The notes: a model not told the origin generated them from the letters alone. Positions 7,411 through 16,148 are shown, counted from the stretch's first letter. The stretch: DNA of 64,000 bases from Clostridium oryzae (GCF_002029235.1 NZ_MZGV01000007.1:1-64000); one strand, 5' to 3'. Numbers and translations: made by a program.

Positions 7411-10032
7411 ATGGAAAAATTATTGATTTTAGATGGAAACAGTCTTATGAATAGAGCTTTTTATGCACTGCCTCCTTTAACTAATTCGGAGGGTTTACAT
7501 ACAAATGCAGTATATGGTTTTGCTAATATGTTAATTAAAATGAGAGAAGAGATAGAGCCTGATTATATAGTTTGTACCTTTGATAGGAAAGCACCAACGT
7601 TTAGGCATAAACAGTATGATGACTATAAGGCCGGAAGAAAGAAAATGCCTGATGAACTTGCTGAACAATTTCCAGTTGTAAAGGATATGCTCAAATACTT
7701 TGCCATAAATTGTTTTGAAATAGATGGTTTTGAAGCTGATGATCTGATAGGCACATTGGCAGTTTTTGCTGAAAAAAAAGGTATAGAGGTTTATATAGTA
7801 ACGGGAGATAGAGACGCTCTTCAGCTTGCTACAGATACAACAAAGGTAGTTATTACAAAGAAAGGTATTACTGAAAAAGAGATATATGATAGAAAAAGGA
7901 TGATAGAAGATTTTGGTGTGACACCAAAAGAATTTATAGACGTAAAAGGACTTATGGGGGATACCTCTGATAATATACCTGGAGTTCCTGGAATAGGTGA
8001 GAAGACAGCATTTAAACTTATTTCCCAGTATAAGAGCATAGAAAGTGTAATAGAAAATGTAGAGAATATACCGGGTAAAAAGCTTAAAGAAAACATAAAA
8101 GATAATGTGGAAACAGCTATATTCAGTAAAAAACTGGCAACAATAGTTACTGATGTTCCAGTTGAAATAGATATGGAAGACATAAAGTCACAGGAAAATT
8201 ATAATGCAGAGGAACTTAGAAAACTGTTCTACAGGCTTCAATTTAAGTCGCTGCTGGATAAGCTTCCTGAAGCAGCAGAAACTGCTGAAGCTAAGGAAGA
8301 AGTTGCGTTTGAGAATATAGATAACGTAGCTGCTCTTAATAACCTTTCCGAAAAAGTTAAGGCTGCTAAAGGGCTGATTTTCGTGACACCGTATATATCA
8401 AACAGTACTGCATATTCAAAAATGAATATAGATCATATTGTTTTTACATTAGAGAAAGATGGCAGCTATGTAGTTGAAGTAAGCAGATTAATTGAACAGG
8501 ATAAAGCTGCTGCTGCATCATTTTTACGTAATGTGTTTCTGAACAAAGAGCTGAAAAAGGTTGGGTATGATATGAAAAACCTTTATACTGCTCTTAGAAA
8601 ATTGAATTTAGATATGGAGAGTTTGATTTTTGATGTTAAGATAGCAGCATATCTAATAGACTCATCTAAAGGAGAATATCCATTATCAGAGCTTATTTCA
8701 AATTACATTGGAATCGATGCAAGTGATGATGATGTTAAGGATCAAGTGGTAGAAAATTACTATATGAATAAGCTATACGAGATATTAAACAGTAAGCTTA
8801 CTGAGTTTGAAATGGAAAAGTTGTATTATGATCTTGAGCTTCCTCTTTGCAGGGTACTTGCCAGCATGGAAGAAAAAGGATTTAAGGTCAATGAAAATAA
8901 ACTTGAAGAATTAAAACAGAAGTTTAGCGATGAAATTGCTACTGCTCAGACTCAGATATATGATTTGGCTGGAGAGGAATTCAATATAAATTCTCCAAAG
9001 CAGTTAGGAAAGATACTGTTTGAAAAACTTGATCTTCCTGTGATCAAAAAAACAAAGACTGGATATTCAACAAATGCTGAGGTGTTGGATGCCCTTTATG
9101 ACAAACATCCTATAATAGAAAAAATATTGTATTACAGGCAGATTACAAAGCTTTATTCAACCTATATCGAAGGACTTAAAAACGTAATCGGAGATGATAG
9201 TAAGATACATTCAAACTTTAATCAGACAGTTACTACTACAGGAAGGCTATCAAGTACAGAGCCTAATCTTCAGAATATACCTGTAAAGTATGAGATGGGG
9301 AAAGAGATTAGAAAGGTATTCGAACCTGATAACAGTGAATGTGTAATATTATCAGCGGATTACTCGCAGATAGAGCTTAGAGTGCTAGCTCATATTGCTG
9401 ACGATAAGAATCTTATTGATGCATTCAAAGGACACAAGGATATTCATACAAAGACTGCCTCAGAAGTATTTAAAGTACCAATAGATGAAGTTACGTCAAT
9501 AATGAGAAGCAGAGCTAAAGCTGTTAATTTTGGTATTGTGTATGGAATAAGCGATTTTAGTCTGGCTAAGGATTTAAAAATTCCTAAAAGTGAAGCTAAG
9601 CATTATATGGATGTTTATTTTGAAAGATATCCTAATGTTAAAAAATTCATGGAGGATATAGTAGGGGAAGCTGCTAAGCAGGAATATGTAAAGACACTTT
9701 TGAATAGAAGAAGATATATCCCTGAGATTAGAGCGTCGAATAAAATAGTAAAATCATTGGGTGATAGACTTGCAATGAATGCACCTATACAGGGAAGTGC
9801 AGCAGATATAATCAAGTTAGCTATGGTTAATGTATTTAATGAAATAGAGAATAGAAAATTAAAATCTTCTCTTATACTGCAAGTTCATGATGAATTAATT
9901 TTAAATGTCTATAAGGATGAAGAACAGATTGTAAAAGATATTGTAAAAAAACAGATGGAACAGGTAATAGAGCTTTCGGTACCGCTTGAAGTTGATATAA
10001 ACACTGGTGATACATGGTATTCTGCTAAATAA
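7411..10032 (+). CDS. polA: DNA polymerase I
   Basis: An 873-residue family A polymerase for Okazaki-fragment maturation and repair. The 5' nuclease domain (about 1-290) is intact, with LILDGNSLMNRAFYA and EADDLIGTLA. The polymerase domain (about 480-873) has motif A DYSQIELR (near residue 650), motif B RAKAVNFGIVYG and motif C QVHDE (near 824). The middle 3'-5' exonuclease domain looks vestigial: where a proofreading enzyme has the D-x-E of exo motif I there is GLIFVTPYIS. Loss of proofreading is common in Firmicutes and Thermus PolI. The start ATG follows GGGGAG. coaE follows 41 bases later. Confidence 0.97.
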   Translation: MEKLLILDGNSLMNRAFYALPPLTNSEGLHTNAVYGFANMLIKMREEIEPDYIVCTFDRKAPTFRHKQYDDYKAGRKKMPDELAEQFPVVKDMLKYFAINCFEIDGFEADDLIGTLAVFAEKKGIEVYIVTGDRDALQLATDTTKVVITKKGITEKEIYDRKRMIEDFGVTPKEFIDVKGLMGDTSDNIPGVPGIGEKTAFKLISQYKSIESVIENVENIPGKKLKENIKDNVETAIFSKKLATIVTDVPVEIDMEDIKSQENYNAEELRKLFYRLQFKSLLDKLPEAAETAEAKEEVAFENIDNVAALNNLSEKVKAAKGLIFVTPYISNSTAYSKMNIDHIVFTLEKDGSYVVEVSRLIEQDKAAAASFLRNVFLNKELKKVGYDMKNLYTALRKLNLDMESLIFDVKIAAYLIDSSKGEYPLSELISNYIGIDASDDDVKDQVVENYYMNKLYEILNSKLTEFEMEKLYYDLELPLCRVLASMEEKGFKVNENKLEELKQKFSDEIATAQTQIYDLAGEEFNINSPKQLGKILFEKLDLPVIKKTKTGYSTNAEVLDALYDKHPIIEKILYYRQITKLYSTYIEGLKNVIGDDSKIHSNFNQTVTTTGRLSSTEPNLQNIPVKYEMGKEIRKVFEPDNSECVILSADYSQIELRVLAHIADDKNLIDAFKGHKDIHTKTASEVFKVPIDEVTSIMRSRAKAVNFGIVYGISDFSLAKDLKIPKSEAKHYMDVYFERYPNVKKFMEDIVGEAAKQEYVKTLLNRRRYIPEIRASNKIVKSLGDRLAMNAPIQGSAADIIKLAMVNVFNEIENRKLKSSLILQVHDELILNVYKDEEQIVKDIVKKQMEQVIELSVPLEVDINTGDTWYSAK

Positions 10033-10073
10033 AATCAAAAGGAAATCACAAAAAACGGAGGTAATAACACGTT

Positions 10074-10667
10074 ATGTTAAAAGTTGGACTTACAGGGGGA
10101 ATTGGTTCGGGTAAAAGTAATGCATTATCTATATTTAGAGAAAATGGCATATCAGTAATTGACGCTGATGTAGTCTCAAGAGACGTACTAAAATTATATC
10201 CGGAACTAATAAGTAAGTTAAAGGCTTGTTTCGGAGAAGCATTTTTCGATGAAAAAGGGGAACTTAACAGAAGGAAACTTGGTGATTTTATATTTAAATA
10301 TCCTCATGAAAGAAAGAAGCTTGAAGACATAATGATTCCAGTTATCAAAACGGAAATCAATAAGCGCTTTGGCAAGTACGAAAAGCTTGATGAAAAAATA
10401 TGTGTGTTAGATGCTCCAACACTTATAGAAAACAAGCTAGATGGTGATATGGACATAAATATATTAGTCTGGGTGGATAAGGAAAATCAGATTAAGAGAG
10501 TGATGGAAAGAGATAAAATGGATAAGGAGGCAGCACTGGACAGAATTAATTCTCAGATGAATCTTGATGAAAAGAAAAACTATGTGGATTTTATAGTTGA
10601 TAGCAGCGGTGATTTTGAGAATACTAAGGCACAGATAGAGAATATAATTAGAATATTATCAATATAA
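10074..10667 (+). CDS. coaE: Dephospho-CoA kinase
   Basis: A 197-residue P-loop kinase that phosphorylates the ribose 3'-OH of dephospho-CoA, the last step of coenzyme A synthesis. The Walker A motif GLTGGIGSGKS is at residues 5-15, DADVVSR follows near residue 31, and the lid contains the usual RVMERD. Length is normal. The ATG follows GGAGG. The polA-coaE-transglycosylase order, with short gaps, suggests one transcript. Confidence 0.95.
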   Translation: MLKVGLTGGIGSGKSNALSIFRENGISVIDADVVSRDVLKLYPELISKLKACFGEAFFDEKGELNRRKLGDFIFKYPHERKKLEDIMIPVIKTEINKRFGKYEKLDEKICVLDAPTLIENKLDGDMDINILVWVDKENQIKRVMERDKMDKEAALDRINSQMNLDEKKNYVDFIVDSSGDFENTKAQIENIIRILSI

Positions 10668-10685
10668 ATTACACAGAGGTATAAG

Positions 10686-11234
10686 ATGAGAAAAAAATAT
10701 TTGATCGGAGCAGTTTTAATATTATGTGCGCTATTTTTGGCTAAATGGGTTGTATTTAACACGTATCCGCTGAAATATGATAAGCTTATCAGCAGATATG
10801 CTAAGGAGTATAACATAGACCCCTATCTTGTAGCCGCGGTTATTAAGGCAGAAAGTAATTTTAAGAGCAGGGCAGTTTCCCATAAGAATGCAATAGGACT
10901 TATGCAGATAACCGACAGTACTGCAAAGTGGATAGCTCAAAAGATGGGAATGAAGGATTACACTATAGCTTCGCTAAATGAAGAGGAAACAAATATAAAA
11001 ATGGGCTGCTGGTATTTAAACAACTTGAATGAAGAGTTTCATGATGTGAATCTTGTACTAGCAGCCTACAATGCAGGAAGAGGTAATGTTAATAATTGGC
11101 TAAAGGATGAAAAGTATTCTAAGAACGGAGTTACTTTACATAAAATACCCTTTAGAGAGACTCAAAGGTATGTAAGGAAAATAGAAAGAAATTATAAAAT
11201 CTATAAATTGTTGTACAAGAATAGATTGAAGTAA
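10686..11234 (+). CDS. Membrane-anchored lytic transglycosylase (SLT domain)
   Basis: A 182-residue peptidoglycan lytic transglycosylase. One N-terminal transmembrane or signal segment (about residues 5-24) precedes an SLT domain. The catalytic Glu is E56 in IKAESNF, followed by the family motifs AIGLMQIT and LAAYNAGRGNV. It is expected to face the cell wall and cleave glycan strands with formation of 1,6-anhydro ends. It starts 18 bases after coaE with a GAGG site, so it is likely in the same operon. Confidence 0.93.
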   Translation: MRKKYLIGAVLILCALFLAKWVVFNTYPLKYDKLISRYAKEYNIDPYLVAAVIKAESNFKSRAVSHKNAIGLMQITDSTAKWIAQKMGMKDYTIASLNEEETNIKMGCWYLNNLNEEFHDVNLVLAAYNAGRGNVNNWLKDEKYSKNGVTLHKIPFRETQRYVRKIERNYKIYKLLYKNRLK

Positions 11235-11503
11235 TCAAGAAAATTATAAAGCAAAAAACATTCGTAATTTTGAGAAGTTCGTATTGAATAAATAAAGAAA
11301 CAGCGCGTAACATAAGTAAATATCACAATTTATTTTTCTATTGACGATTTAATTAATACGTAGTAGAATAAGGTTGTTGATAGAGATAAAGTGTTATATA
11401 GATACTAAATATTATACTAAGGTTGCTTGAGTAAGGGGTAGACTTTAGGTATAACGTTTACAACTTTATTAGAAACAACAGCAAATATTGATTTATTTAC
11501 CAC
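11235..11503. other. Intergenic region ahead of tRNA-Leu
   Basis: AT-rich noncoding DNA after the transglycosylase gene. I see no reading frame, strong hairpin or repeat; only the tRNA promoter at its right edge is recognisable. Confidence 0.5.
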
Positions 11504-11532
11504 TGGACAGATTTACGGTCTTAGTATATAAT
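11504..11532 (+). promoter_or_regulatory. Promoter of tRNA-Leu
   Basis: TGGACA (11504-11509) and a perfect TATAAT (11527-11532) with 17-base spacing. It ends 11 bases before the mature tRNA 5' end. Confidence 0.75.
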
Positions 11533-11543
11533 AACCAAGTAAT

Positions 11544-11628
11544 GCGAGAGTGGCGGAACTGGCAGACGCGCACGTTTGAGGGGCGTGTGAGTAACATCGT
11601 ACGGGTTCAAGTCCCGTCTTTCGCACCA
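11544..11628 (+). tRNA. tRNA-Leu (anticodon GAG)
   Basis: An 85-base class II tRNA. The acceptor arm GCGAGAG pairs with CTTTCGC, with one G-U pair. The anticodon arm CACGT/GCGTG encloses the loop TTGAGGG with anticodon GAG. A long variable arm precedes the T arm with GGGTTCAAGTCCC. CCA is encoded at 11626-11628. tRNA genes often serve as integration sites, and integrase and transposase relics lie within 0.4-1.2 kb downstream. Confidence 0.95.
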
Positions 11629-11634
11629 AACGAT

Positions 11635-11830
11635 CGAATAAATTTCTGGGATATTCGGGAACCTTTATTTTGAACCTACAGTTCATGCAAGGGAGTTTAA
11701 TATTTTGATATGGATATGTGCCTTTCAGTGAATCCCTTAGGGTATTTAAGGAGATAGAAGTATCAGTGAGGACACCCACCTATCTGAAGATAGGGCGTCA
11801 AAATAGGGCGAGCGGTATTTTGGATATAGT
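11635..11830 (+). ncRNA. ssrS: Probable 6S RNA
   Basis: About 190 nt without a supported gene, ending ahead of a strong terminator. Features recalling Firmicutes 6S RNA are the 5' part with TTCGGGAACCTTTATTTTGAACC, and the 3' part GACACCCACCTATCTGAAGATAGGG, where CACCCACCT followed by a short CTATC/GATAG hairpin is a known 6S landmark. 6S RNA binds sigma-A RNA polymerase and mimics an open promoter. The ends are approximate, and I could not pair the closing stem convincingly by eye. A covariance-model search (RF00013) would decide. Confidence 0.6.
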
Positions 11831-11867
11831 CATAAAAATAATCATCATAAAGATGATACTATAAAAC

Positions 11868-11926
11868 AGAAAAAGCTCCACACGTTGTTTAGGATAAAAA
11901 CTAAATAAGCGTGTGGAGTTTTTTTA
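11868..11926 (+). terminator. Intrinsic terminator after the tRNA/6S region
   Basis: Arms CTCCACACG and CGTGTGGAG are followed by seven T. It closes the tRNA-Leu/6S transcription unit. The sequence immediately after the T run is the recurrent module described at 11927. Confidence 0.85.
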
Positions 11927-11983
11927 GTCTCTAGTAATTTATGTATTTTGCCAATTGTGGATAACTTTTAATTAATTGCACGT
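11927..11983 (+). repeat. Terminator-trailing module (R), copy a
   Basis: Directly after the T run comes AGTCTCTAGTAATTTATG, then TATTTTGCCAATTGTGG and a TTTTAATTAATTGC tail. The same order is found after terminators or U-tracts near 31371, 35210, 37158, 44521 and 61257. Here the minus-strand integrase frame runs into the module and takes its last 16 or so codons and stop from it. Confidence 0.8.
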
Positions 11984-12430
11984 ACTGGACGTCATCATCC
12001 CTGAGGAACTGTAGGAAACGGACTATTACCCTTTCGTGTGTATGGATGGTTGAGACGGCATAACCGGATTCCTTCAGCGTAGCTGTAAATTCGGCAAGAA
12101 TAGAATCAAATGGTATCTGAGTATTTAGTGGAGTCGCAAGCGGAAAACGGATATAGATTTTCTCGAACTCTGCATAATAGGCCAGCACGTTCATTACCCT
12201 GATAGCGCCGCACTGGTATCTTGTTGGCGGATTCATATCAGCAGAAATTCCATAGCATTCAGACAGGAACTGTTCCATGTCATGTCGGTTAATGTCCGTG
12301 CGGATAGTATACCTCAGATATCTGTTCCATACCTCATGATAATGTCGCATGTTATTTTTGGAATAACGGAGCTTTTCCATTTCGGACGCCATGTCTTCCA
12401 TAAACTGCTGTAGTTTTTGGTTTCATTCAT
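11931..12430 (-). pseudogene. Tyrosine recombinase/integrase relic (N-terminal part only)
   Basis: The readable frame (156 codons from 12401) resembles the N-terminal core-binding SAM-like domain of phage-type integrases, for example STIHTHERVIVRFLQFL. The catalytic R-H-R-Y domain is absent. A proper start with AGGAGG lies at 12430, but its frame (MNETKNYSS) is offset by one base from the rest; inserting one base after AGCAGT would join them. The C-terminus is formed by the recurrent module at 11927-11983. So the gene has a frameshift and a truncation and is not expected to be active. Confidence 0.7.
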
Positions 12431-12576
12431 TCTGGTTTACCTCCTGTATTTTTTATACAGGAATAGCAAAACACTAGAATAGACATTATGCAATCCTAAA
12501 GATTTATAGAAAGAAATCGTATGGGAAACATGAAGTTTTCAAGGTTCTTAAATATTACTTTCTATAAATTAAATCT

Positions 12577-12627
12577 GGAGCTGTTGCATTAGCAATTAAA
12601 AATTGCTGATGTGAAGCTCCTTTTTCT
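12577..12627 (+). terminator. Long hairpin followed by T run, near transposase relic
   Basis: GGAGCT...CATTAGCAATT pairs with AATTGCTGATG...AGCTCC and is followed by TTTTTC. It sits in the 335-base gap between the integrase and transposase relics and may be a terminator belonging to the dead mobile element. The rest of the gap (12431-12765) has only an inverted repeat of TTTATAGAAAG/CTTTCTATAAA (about 12510-12570) and no gene. Confidence 0.55.
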
Positions 12628-12765
12628 TGATGATTTATGAGTTTTTTAGGACTATTTATTAACAAAATCAGCTAGAAATATCAAAAACGCCGCACTTTAA
12701 TAAGCCTTTAAAATCAAGGCTTTTTAATAAACAAAATTTTTTAAAATTCAAAATTAGGGACTCTT

Positions 12766-13194
12766 ATGGTAGACCGTTCCAAGATAAACACATCCGCATT
12801 AATTATAGCTGATAGAGGATATGAAGCTTATAACAACATGGCACATATACAGGAACGTGGATGGAAATATCTTATAAGAATAAAAGATCACAAAACTTAT
12901 TCATCTGGCATTCTACAAGGCCTCGAACTTCCGTCTACAGAAGAGTTTGATGTTGATATAAATTTAAAACTCACAAGAAAGCAAACAAATGAAGTTAAGG
13001 AATTGCTAAAGGATAAAAACCACTATCGATTAATATCTCACGGCAAAGCTTTTGACTACCTTCCTGAAAAGAGCAAAAAGAGTGATCATATAAAAGCTGC
13101 TGTACAGATTTTCTGTATAGCAGTTTTTGTATTTATAAGCTATAATAATGTGAGTAATATAGGGAAACAGCTTCAACTATTAACTTATACATGA
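12766..13194 (+). pseudogene. DDE transposase fragment (IS4-like)
   Basis: The 142-codon frame begins inside a transposase: IADRGYEAYNNMAHIQERGW and KYLIRIKD are typical of the second catalytic-Asp region of IS4-type DDE_Tnp_1 enzymes. The upstream half with the first Asp is absent and there is no good ribosome binding site. The C-terminal Glu region is not recognisable; the tail (FCIAVFVFISYNNVSNIGKQ) reads into an inverted repeat. I judge it a truncated, inactive copy. Left and right ends of the original element are uncertain. Confidence 0.7.
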
Positions 13195-13260
13195 CGATAA
13201 TCGCTTGATGCTGCAATTTTCGAACATGTATAAGTTAAGTTTTCGCAGTGTTTCCCTATA
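13158..13260. repeat. 103 bp palindrome (possible IS end)
   Basis: TATAGGGAAACA (13158-13169) and its complement TGTTTCCCTATA (13249-13260) form the outer arms. Inner arms TAACTTATACATG and CATGTATAAGTTA face a roughly 30-base centre. A similar TATGGGAAACATGAAGTTTTC string near 12518 could be the matching left end of a decayed insertion sequence. The palindrome lies just upstream of the sensor kinase start and may form a hairpin in its leader. Confidence 0.6.
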
Positions 13261-13276
13261 CGTTAAAGGAGATACT

Positions 13277-14962
13277 ATGAATGCAGTAAGATTTTTATAC
13301 TCATTTGTACTTTTTGCATCCTGTATATGCGGAATAGTTCTAATTAGTTATGCCTGTAAAAGAAGGCAAATGCCAGGAGCTAATTATTTTATAGCTAATG
13401 CAGTCCTAATGGTATTCTATATGGCAACTTATATGGGAGAGATAAATTCAAATACACTCAAGTTAGCTATGTTTTGGTTCTATTTAGAACATATATCTAT
13501 TGCAATCTTACCTTATGTATGGATATTGATGGGTCTGGATTACATAAGAGCACCTAAAAAAATTTTAACGGCAGCACGTTACATAATGTTATATCATCCA
13601 GTACTTATGCTTGCCGCTTTTTATTCTAATAGTATAAATCATTTGTATATATCTTCCTATGAGTTTGTTTATAACGGTTATTTCCAAGTAATAGTCACAC
13701 ATAAAACCATTATTTATTATGCAGTTAATGTGATTTCAATTTCGATGATAGGAATACTGTGTACATCAATTTATATTTATGGGTATATAAAAGCAGTTAA
13801 ACCTCTTAGAAGAGGATATATAGTAATGATTATTGCATGTATGTTTCCATGGTTTTCAGTATATTTAACTGCGACAAATGTGAATTACTTAGGCGTTGAT
13901 TACTTCCCGGTGCTTACAGGTGTTACTGGAATTTTGTACATGTATGGCATATTTCATTACAGAATCTTTAGAGCAGTTCCTATAGCTGTTGAAACCGTGT
14001 TTAATCAATCCAAGGAAGCTATTTTAATTATAGATTTAAGTGGATATATCATTGACGCTAATATTGCGTTTAAAAAAATATATTCTGACATTACTGATTA
14101 TCTGAAGAAAAATAAAATAAATACATTTATAGAGAAACATTTAGAGCTTGCAGGAATAATGGAAGACAAAAATAAATTTGAATATGAATATTATGGAGTA
14201 AACTATTCAGCTGAAATTATACCCATACTAGCGGAAGAAAATCTAGAAATTGGCAAAATATTAGTGATAACGGATATAAGTTTATTTGTGGAAAAGCAAA
14301 AAAGGCTGGAGCTTATTGCAAATAATGCAATAGATAAAGCGGAAACAAATGAAATATTTTTTCTGCAGGCTCAGATTAAACCACATTTTATAAATAATAC
14401 GCTCAGTGTGATATCATCGATGATAACCAGAGATCCATATGCAGCGAAAGAGCTTATAGTTAGTCTTAGTGAGTATCTTGCTAATTCATATTCTACTGGA
14501 AATAAATCTGTTATGGTAAGTTTGAACGAGGAAATAGAACTTGTTAATACATACATAAGCATTGAGAAAGCACGATTTAGAGAACGGCTTAATTTTCAAT
14601 TACTTTGCAGTGGCGATTTAAATATGAAAATTCCTAAGCTTATACTTCAGCCTCTCATTGAGAATGCAATTCGGCATGGTATTTTAAGAAAAATGGAGGG
14701 CGGAAGCGTGAGTTTAGAAATAACCTCAAAAGCAGATAAGACATGCTTTAAAATTGAAGATGACGGCGTTGGTATAGAAGATAGCAGAATACTCAATTTG
14801 CTAAGCGGAAATGATGCTAAGCAGGGAGTTGGCATATATAACGTACATAAAAGGTTAGTTAGATATTATGGTGAAGGTTTAAGCCTTATCAGTAGTGTTG
14901 GACAAGGAACGATAGTTACATTTTCAATTCCTAATGAATATATGCAAAAGCAAGATATATAG
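13277..14962 (+). CDS. Membrane sensor histidine kinase (7TM + PAS + LytS-type kinase)
   Basis: A 561-residue sensor kinase. Six to seven transmembrane helices fill about residues 1-215, like the 7TM histidine-kinase input domain. A PAS-like domain (about 235-330, AILIIDLSGYIIDANIAF) follows. The C-terminal kinase is of the LytS/YehU type: phospho-acceptor H370 in QIKPHFINNTL, N box LILQPLIENAIRHG and G box DDGVGI. I chose ATG 13277 because AAAGGAG stands 6 bases before it; the frame extends upstream but without a site. The partner is the response regulator 35 bases downstream. Confidence 0.9.
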   Translation: MNAVRFLYSFVLFASCICGIVLISYACKRRQMPGANYFIANAVLMVFYMATYMGEINSNTLKLAMFWFYLEHISIAILPYVWILMGLDYIRAPKKILTAARYIMLYHPVLMLAAFYSNSINHLYISSYEFVYNGYFQVIVTHKTIIYYAVNVISISMIGILCTSIYIYGYIKAVKPLRRGYIVMIIACMFPWFSVYLTATNVNYLGVDYFPVLTGVTGILYMYGIFHYRIFRAVPIAVETVFNQSKEAILIIDLSGYIIDANIAFKKIYSDITDYLKKNKINTFIEKHLELAGIMEDKNKFEYEYYGVNYSAEIIPILAEENLEIGKILVITDISLFVEKQKRLELIANNAIDKAETNEIFFLQAQIKPHFINNTLSVISSMITRDPYAAKELIVSLSEYLANSYSTGNKSVMVSLNEEIELVNTYISIEKARFRERLNFQLLCSGDLNMKIPKLILQPLIENAIRHGILRKMEGGSVSLEITSKADKTCFKIEDDGVGIEDSRILNLLSGNDAKQGVGIYNVHKRLVRYYGEGLSLISSVGQGTIVTFSIPNEYMQKQDI

Positions 14963-14997
14963 ATATTTACTTTCTATAGTATCGAAGGAGTATTTAG

Positions 14998-16104
14998 ATG
15001 ATTAGAGCAATAGTTGTTGAAGATGAATGGTACAATCTTCAGGAAATAAGTGAATTAATTAAAGATACAGGCTGTATAGCTGTAGAGGGAAAGTATTTAA
15101 ACCCCTTAGACGCGCTGGAAGAATCGGATGATATTTCTCCACAGCTTGCTTTTATTGATGTGGATATGCCGGAGATGGATGGCATTACTCTTGCAGAAAA
15201 ACTTATGGAGAAGAATCCTAAAATAAATATCGTATTTATCACCGCTTATGATCAGTATGCGGTTAAGGCTTTTGATGTAAATGCGCTTGATTATATTATG
15301 AAACCAATAAATATAAAACGTTTTAATGTTATGATTGAAAAGGTAAAAAACAAAATAAATTTTATTGAGCATAATGGGACAAGCACATTAACTATAAAAT
15401 GTTTTGATGATTTATTAGTTAATATAGATGGAACGCCCGTGAAGTGGGGGAGAAGCAAAGCAGAAGAACTCTTTGCTTTATTGCTGATGAATCTGGATAG
15501 CTATGTTCATAAAGATGTGATAATTGAGTATTTATGGCCGAAGTATGAGAAACACAGAGCTTTACCAATATTGCAGACTACAGTATATAAGACAAGAAAA
15601 ATATTTGCAGAATTAAAGGATAAGGTATCGCTGGATTACAGTGGAAACAAATATTGTTTGATTATAAGGAATGCTCAGTGTGATTATATAGAATTCAATA
15701 AAGCTTTAGCTAATTATACTTCAGAAGATGAAACAACATATGGAGCGGTGGAAGAGGCAGCTAATATATTTGGTGACGTTTTTTTAAGCAAACAGGGATA
15801 TATATGGAGTTTTGAGAAAAATGAGAAATTGAAAAAAGAACTTGCAAGCATATTAGATGAAATAAGTGAAGTTTATTTTTCAGAAGGCCAATATGATAGT
15901 TCAATAAAGATATTGAAATCACTTGTGAAAATAGTACCATATTATGAAAAAGCAAGTTATAGGATGATTAAAAGTATGGAGAGATTAAACAAACATACTG
16001 ATATAAAAAACTACTATAAGTGGCTTGAAAAAATCTTAAGGAGCGAGTATGATATGTGCCCAGCAAAGCGCATCTCAGATTTGGTACGAAGTTTGGATAG
16101 TTGA
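14998..16104 (+). CDS. Response regulator with SARP-like output (REC + winged helix + BTAD)
   Basis: A 368-residue DNA-binding response regulator. The receiver domain (1-120) has the acidic pair at the N-terminus (VVEDEW), phospho-acceptor D54 in FIDVDMPEMDG and the conserved Lys in IMKPI. An OmpR-like winged helix follows (about 130-215, DVIIEYLWPKYEK). The rest (about 235-365) is a helical bacterial transcriptional activator domain, as in SARP proteins. LytS-type kinases usually pair with LytTR regulators, so this output domain is a less usual partner. The pair is probably co-transcribed and ends at the terminator at 16149. Target genes are unknown; the adjacent surface protein gene is a candidate. 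Confidence 0.88.
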   Translation: MIRAIVVEDEWYNLQEISELIKDTGCIAVEGKYLNPLDALEESDDISPQLAFIDVDMPEMDGITLAEKLMEKNPKINIVFITAYDQYAVKAFDVNALDYIMKPINIKRFNVMIEKVKNKINFIEHNGTSTLTIKCFDDLLVNIDGTPVKWGRSKAEELFALLLMNLDSYVHKDVIIEYLWPKYEKHRALPILQTTVYKTRKIFAELKDKVSLDYSGNKYCLIIRNAQCDYIEFNKALANYTSEDETTYGAVEEAANIFGDVFLSKQGYIWSFEKNEKLKKELASILDEISEVYFSEGQYDSSIKILKSLVKIVPYYEKASYRMIKSMERLNKHTDIKNYYKWLEKILRSEYDMCPAKRISDLVRSLDS

Positions 16105-16148
16105 GTTAGAAACCCTATATCTGTAGAATATAAAAGTGAAAAAATAAG

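Noticed and set aside
7821-8183. 120-codon minus-strand frame inside polA
   Set aside because: It is an antisense shadow of a conserved gene.
11488-11779. Short frames on both strands over the tRNA-Leu region
   Set aside because: They overlap a well-formed tRNA gene and the probable 6S RNA and have no protein features.
12766-13194. Functional insertion sequence
   Set aside because: The transposase lacks its N-terminal half and a recognisable C-terminal catalytic Glu region.
13205-13276. Upstream start of the sensor kinase frame
   Set aside because: The extra 24 codons lie in the palindrome and lack a ribosome binding site; ATG 13277 has AAAGGAG.
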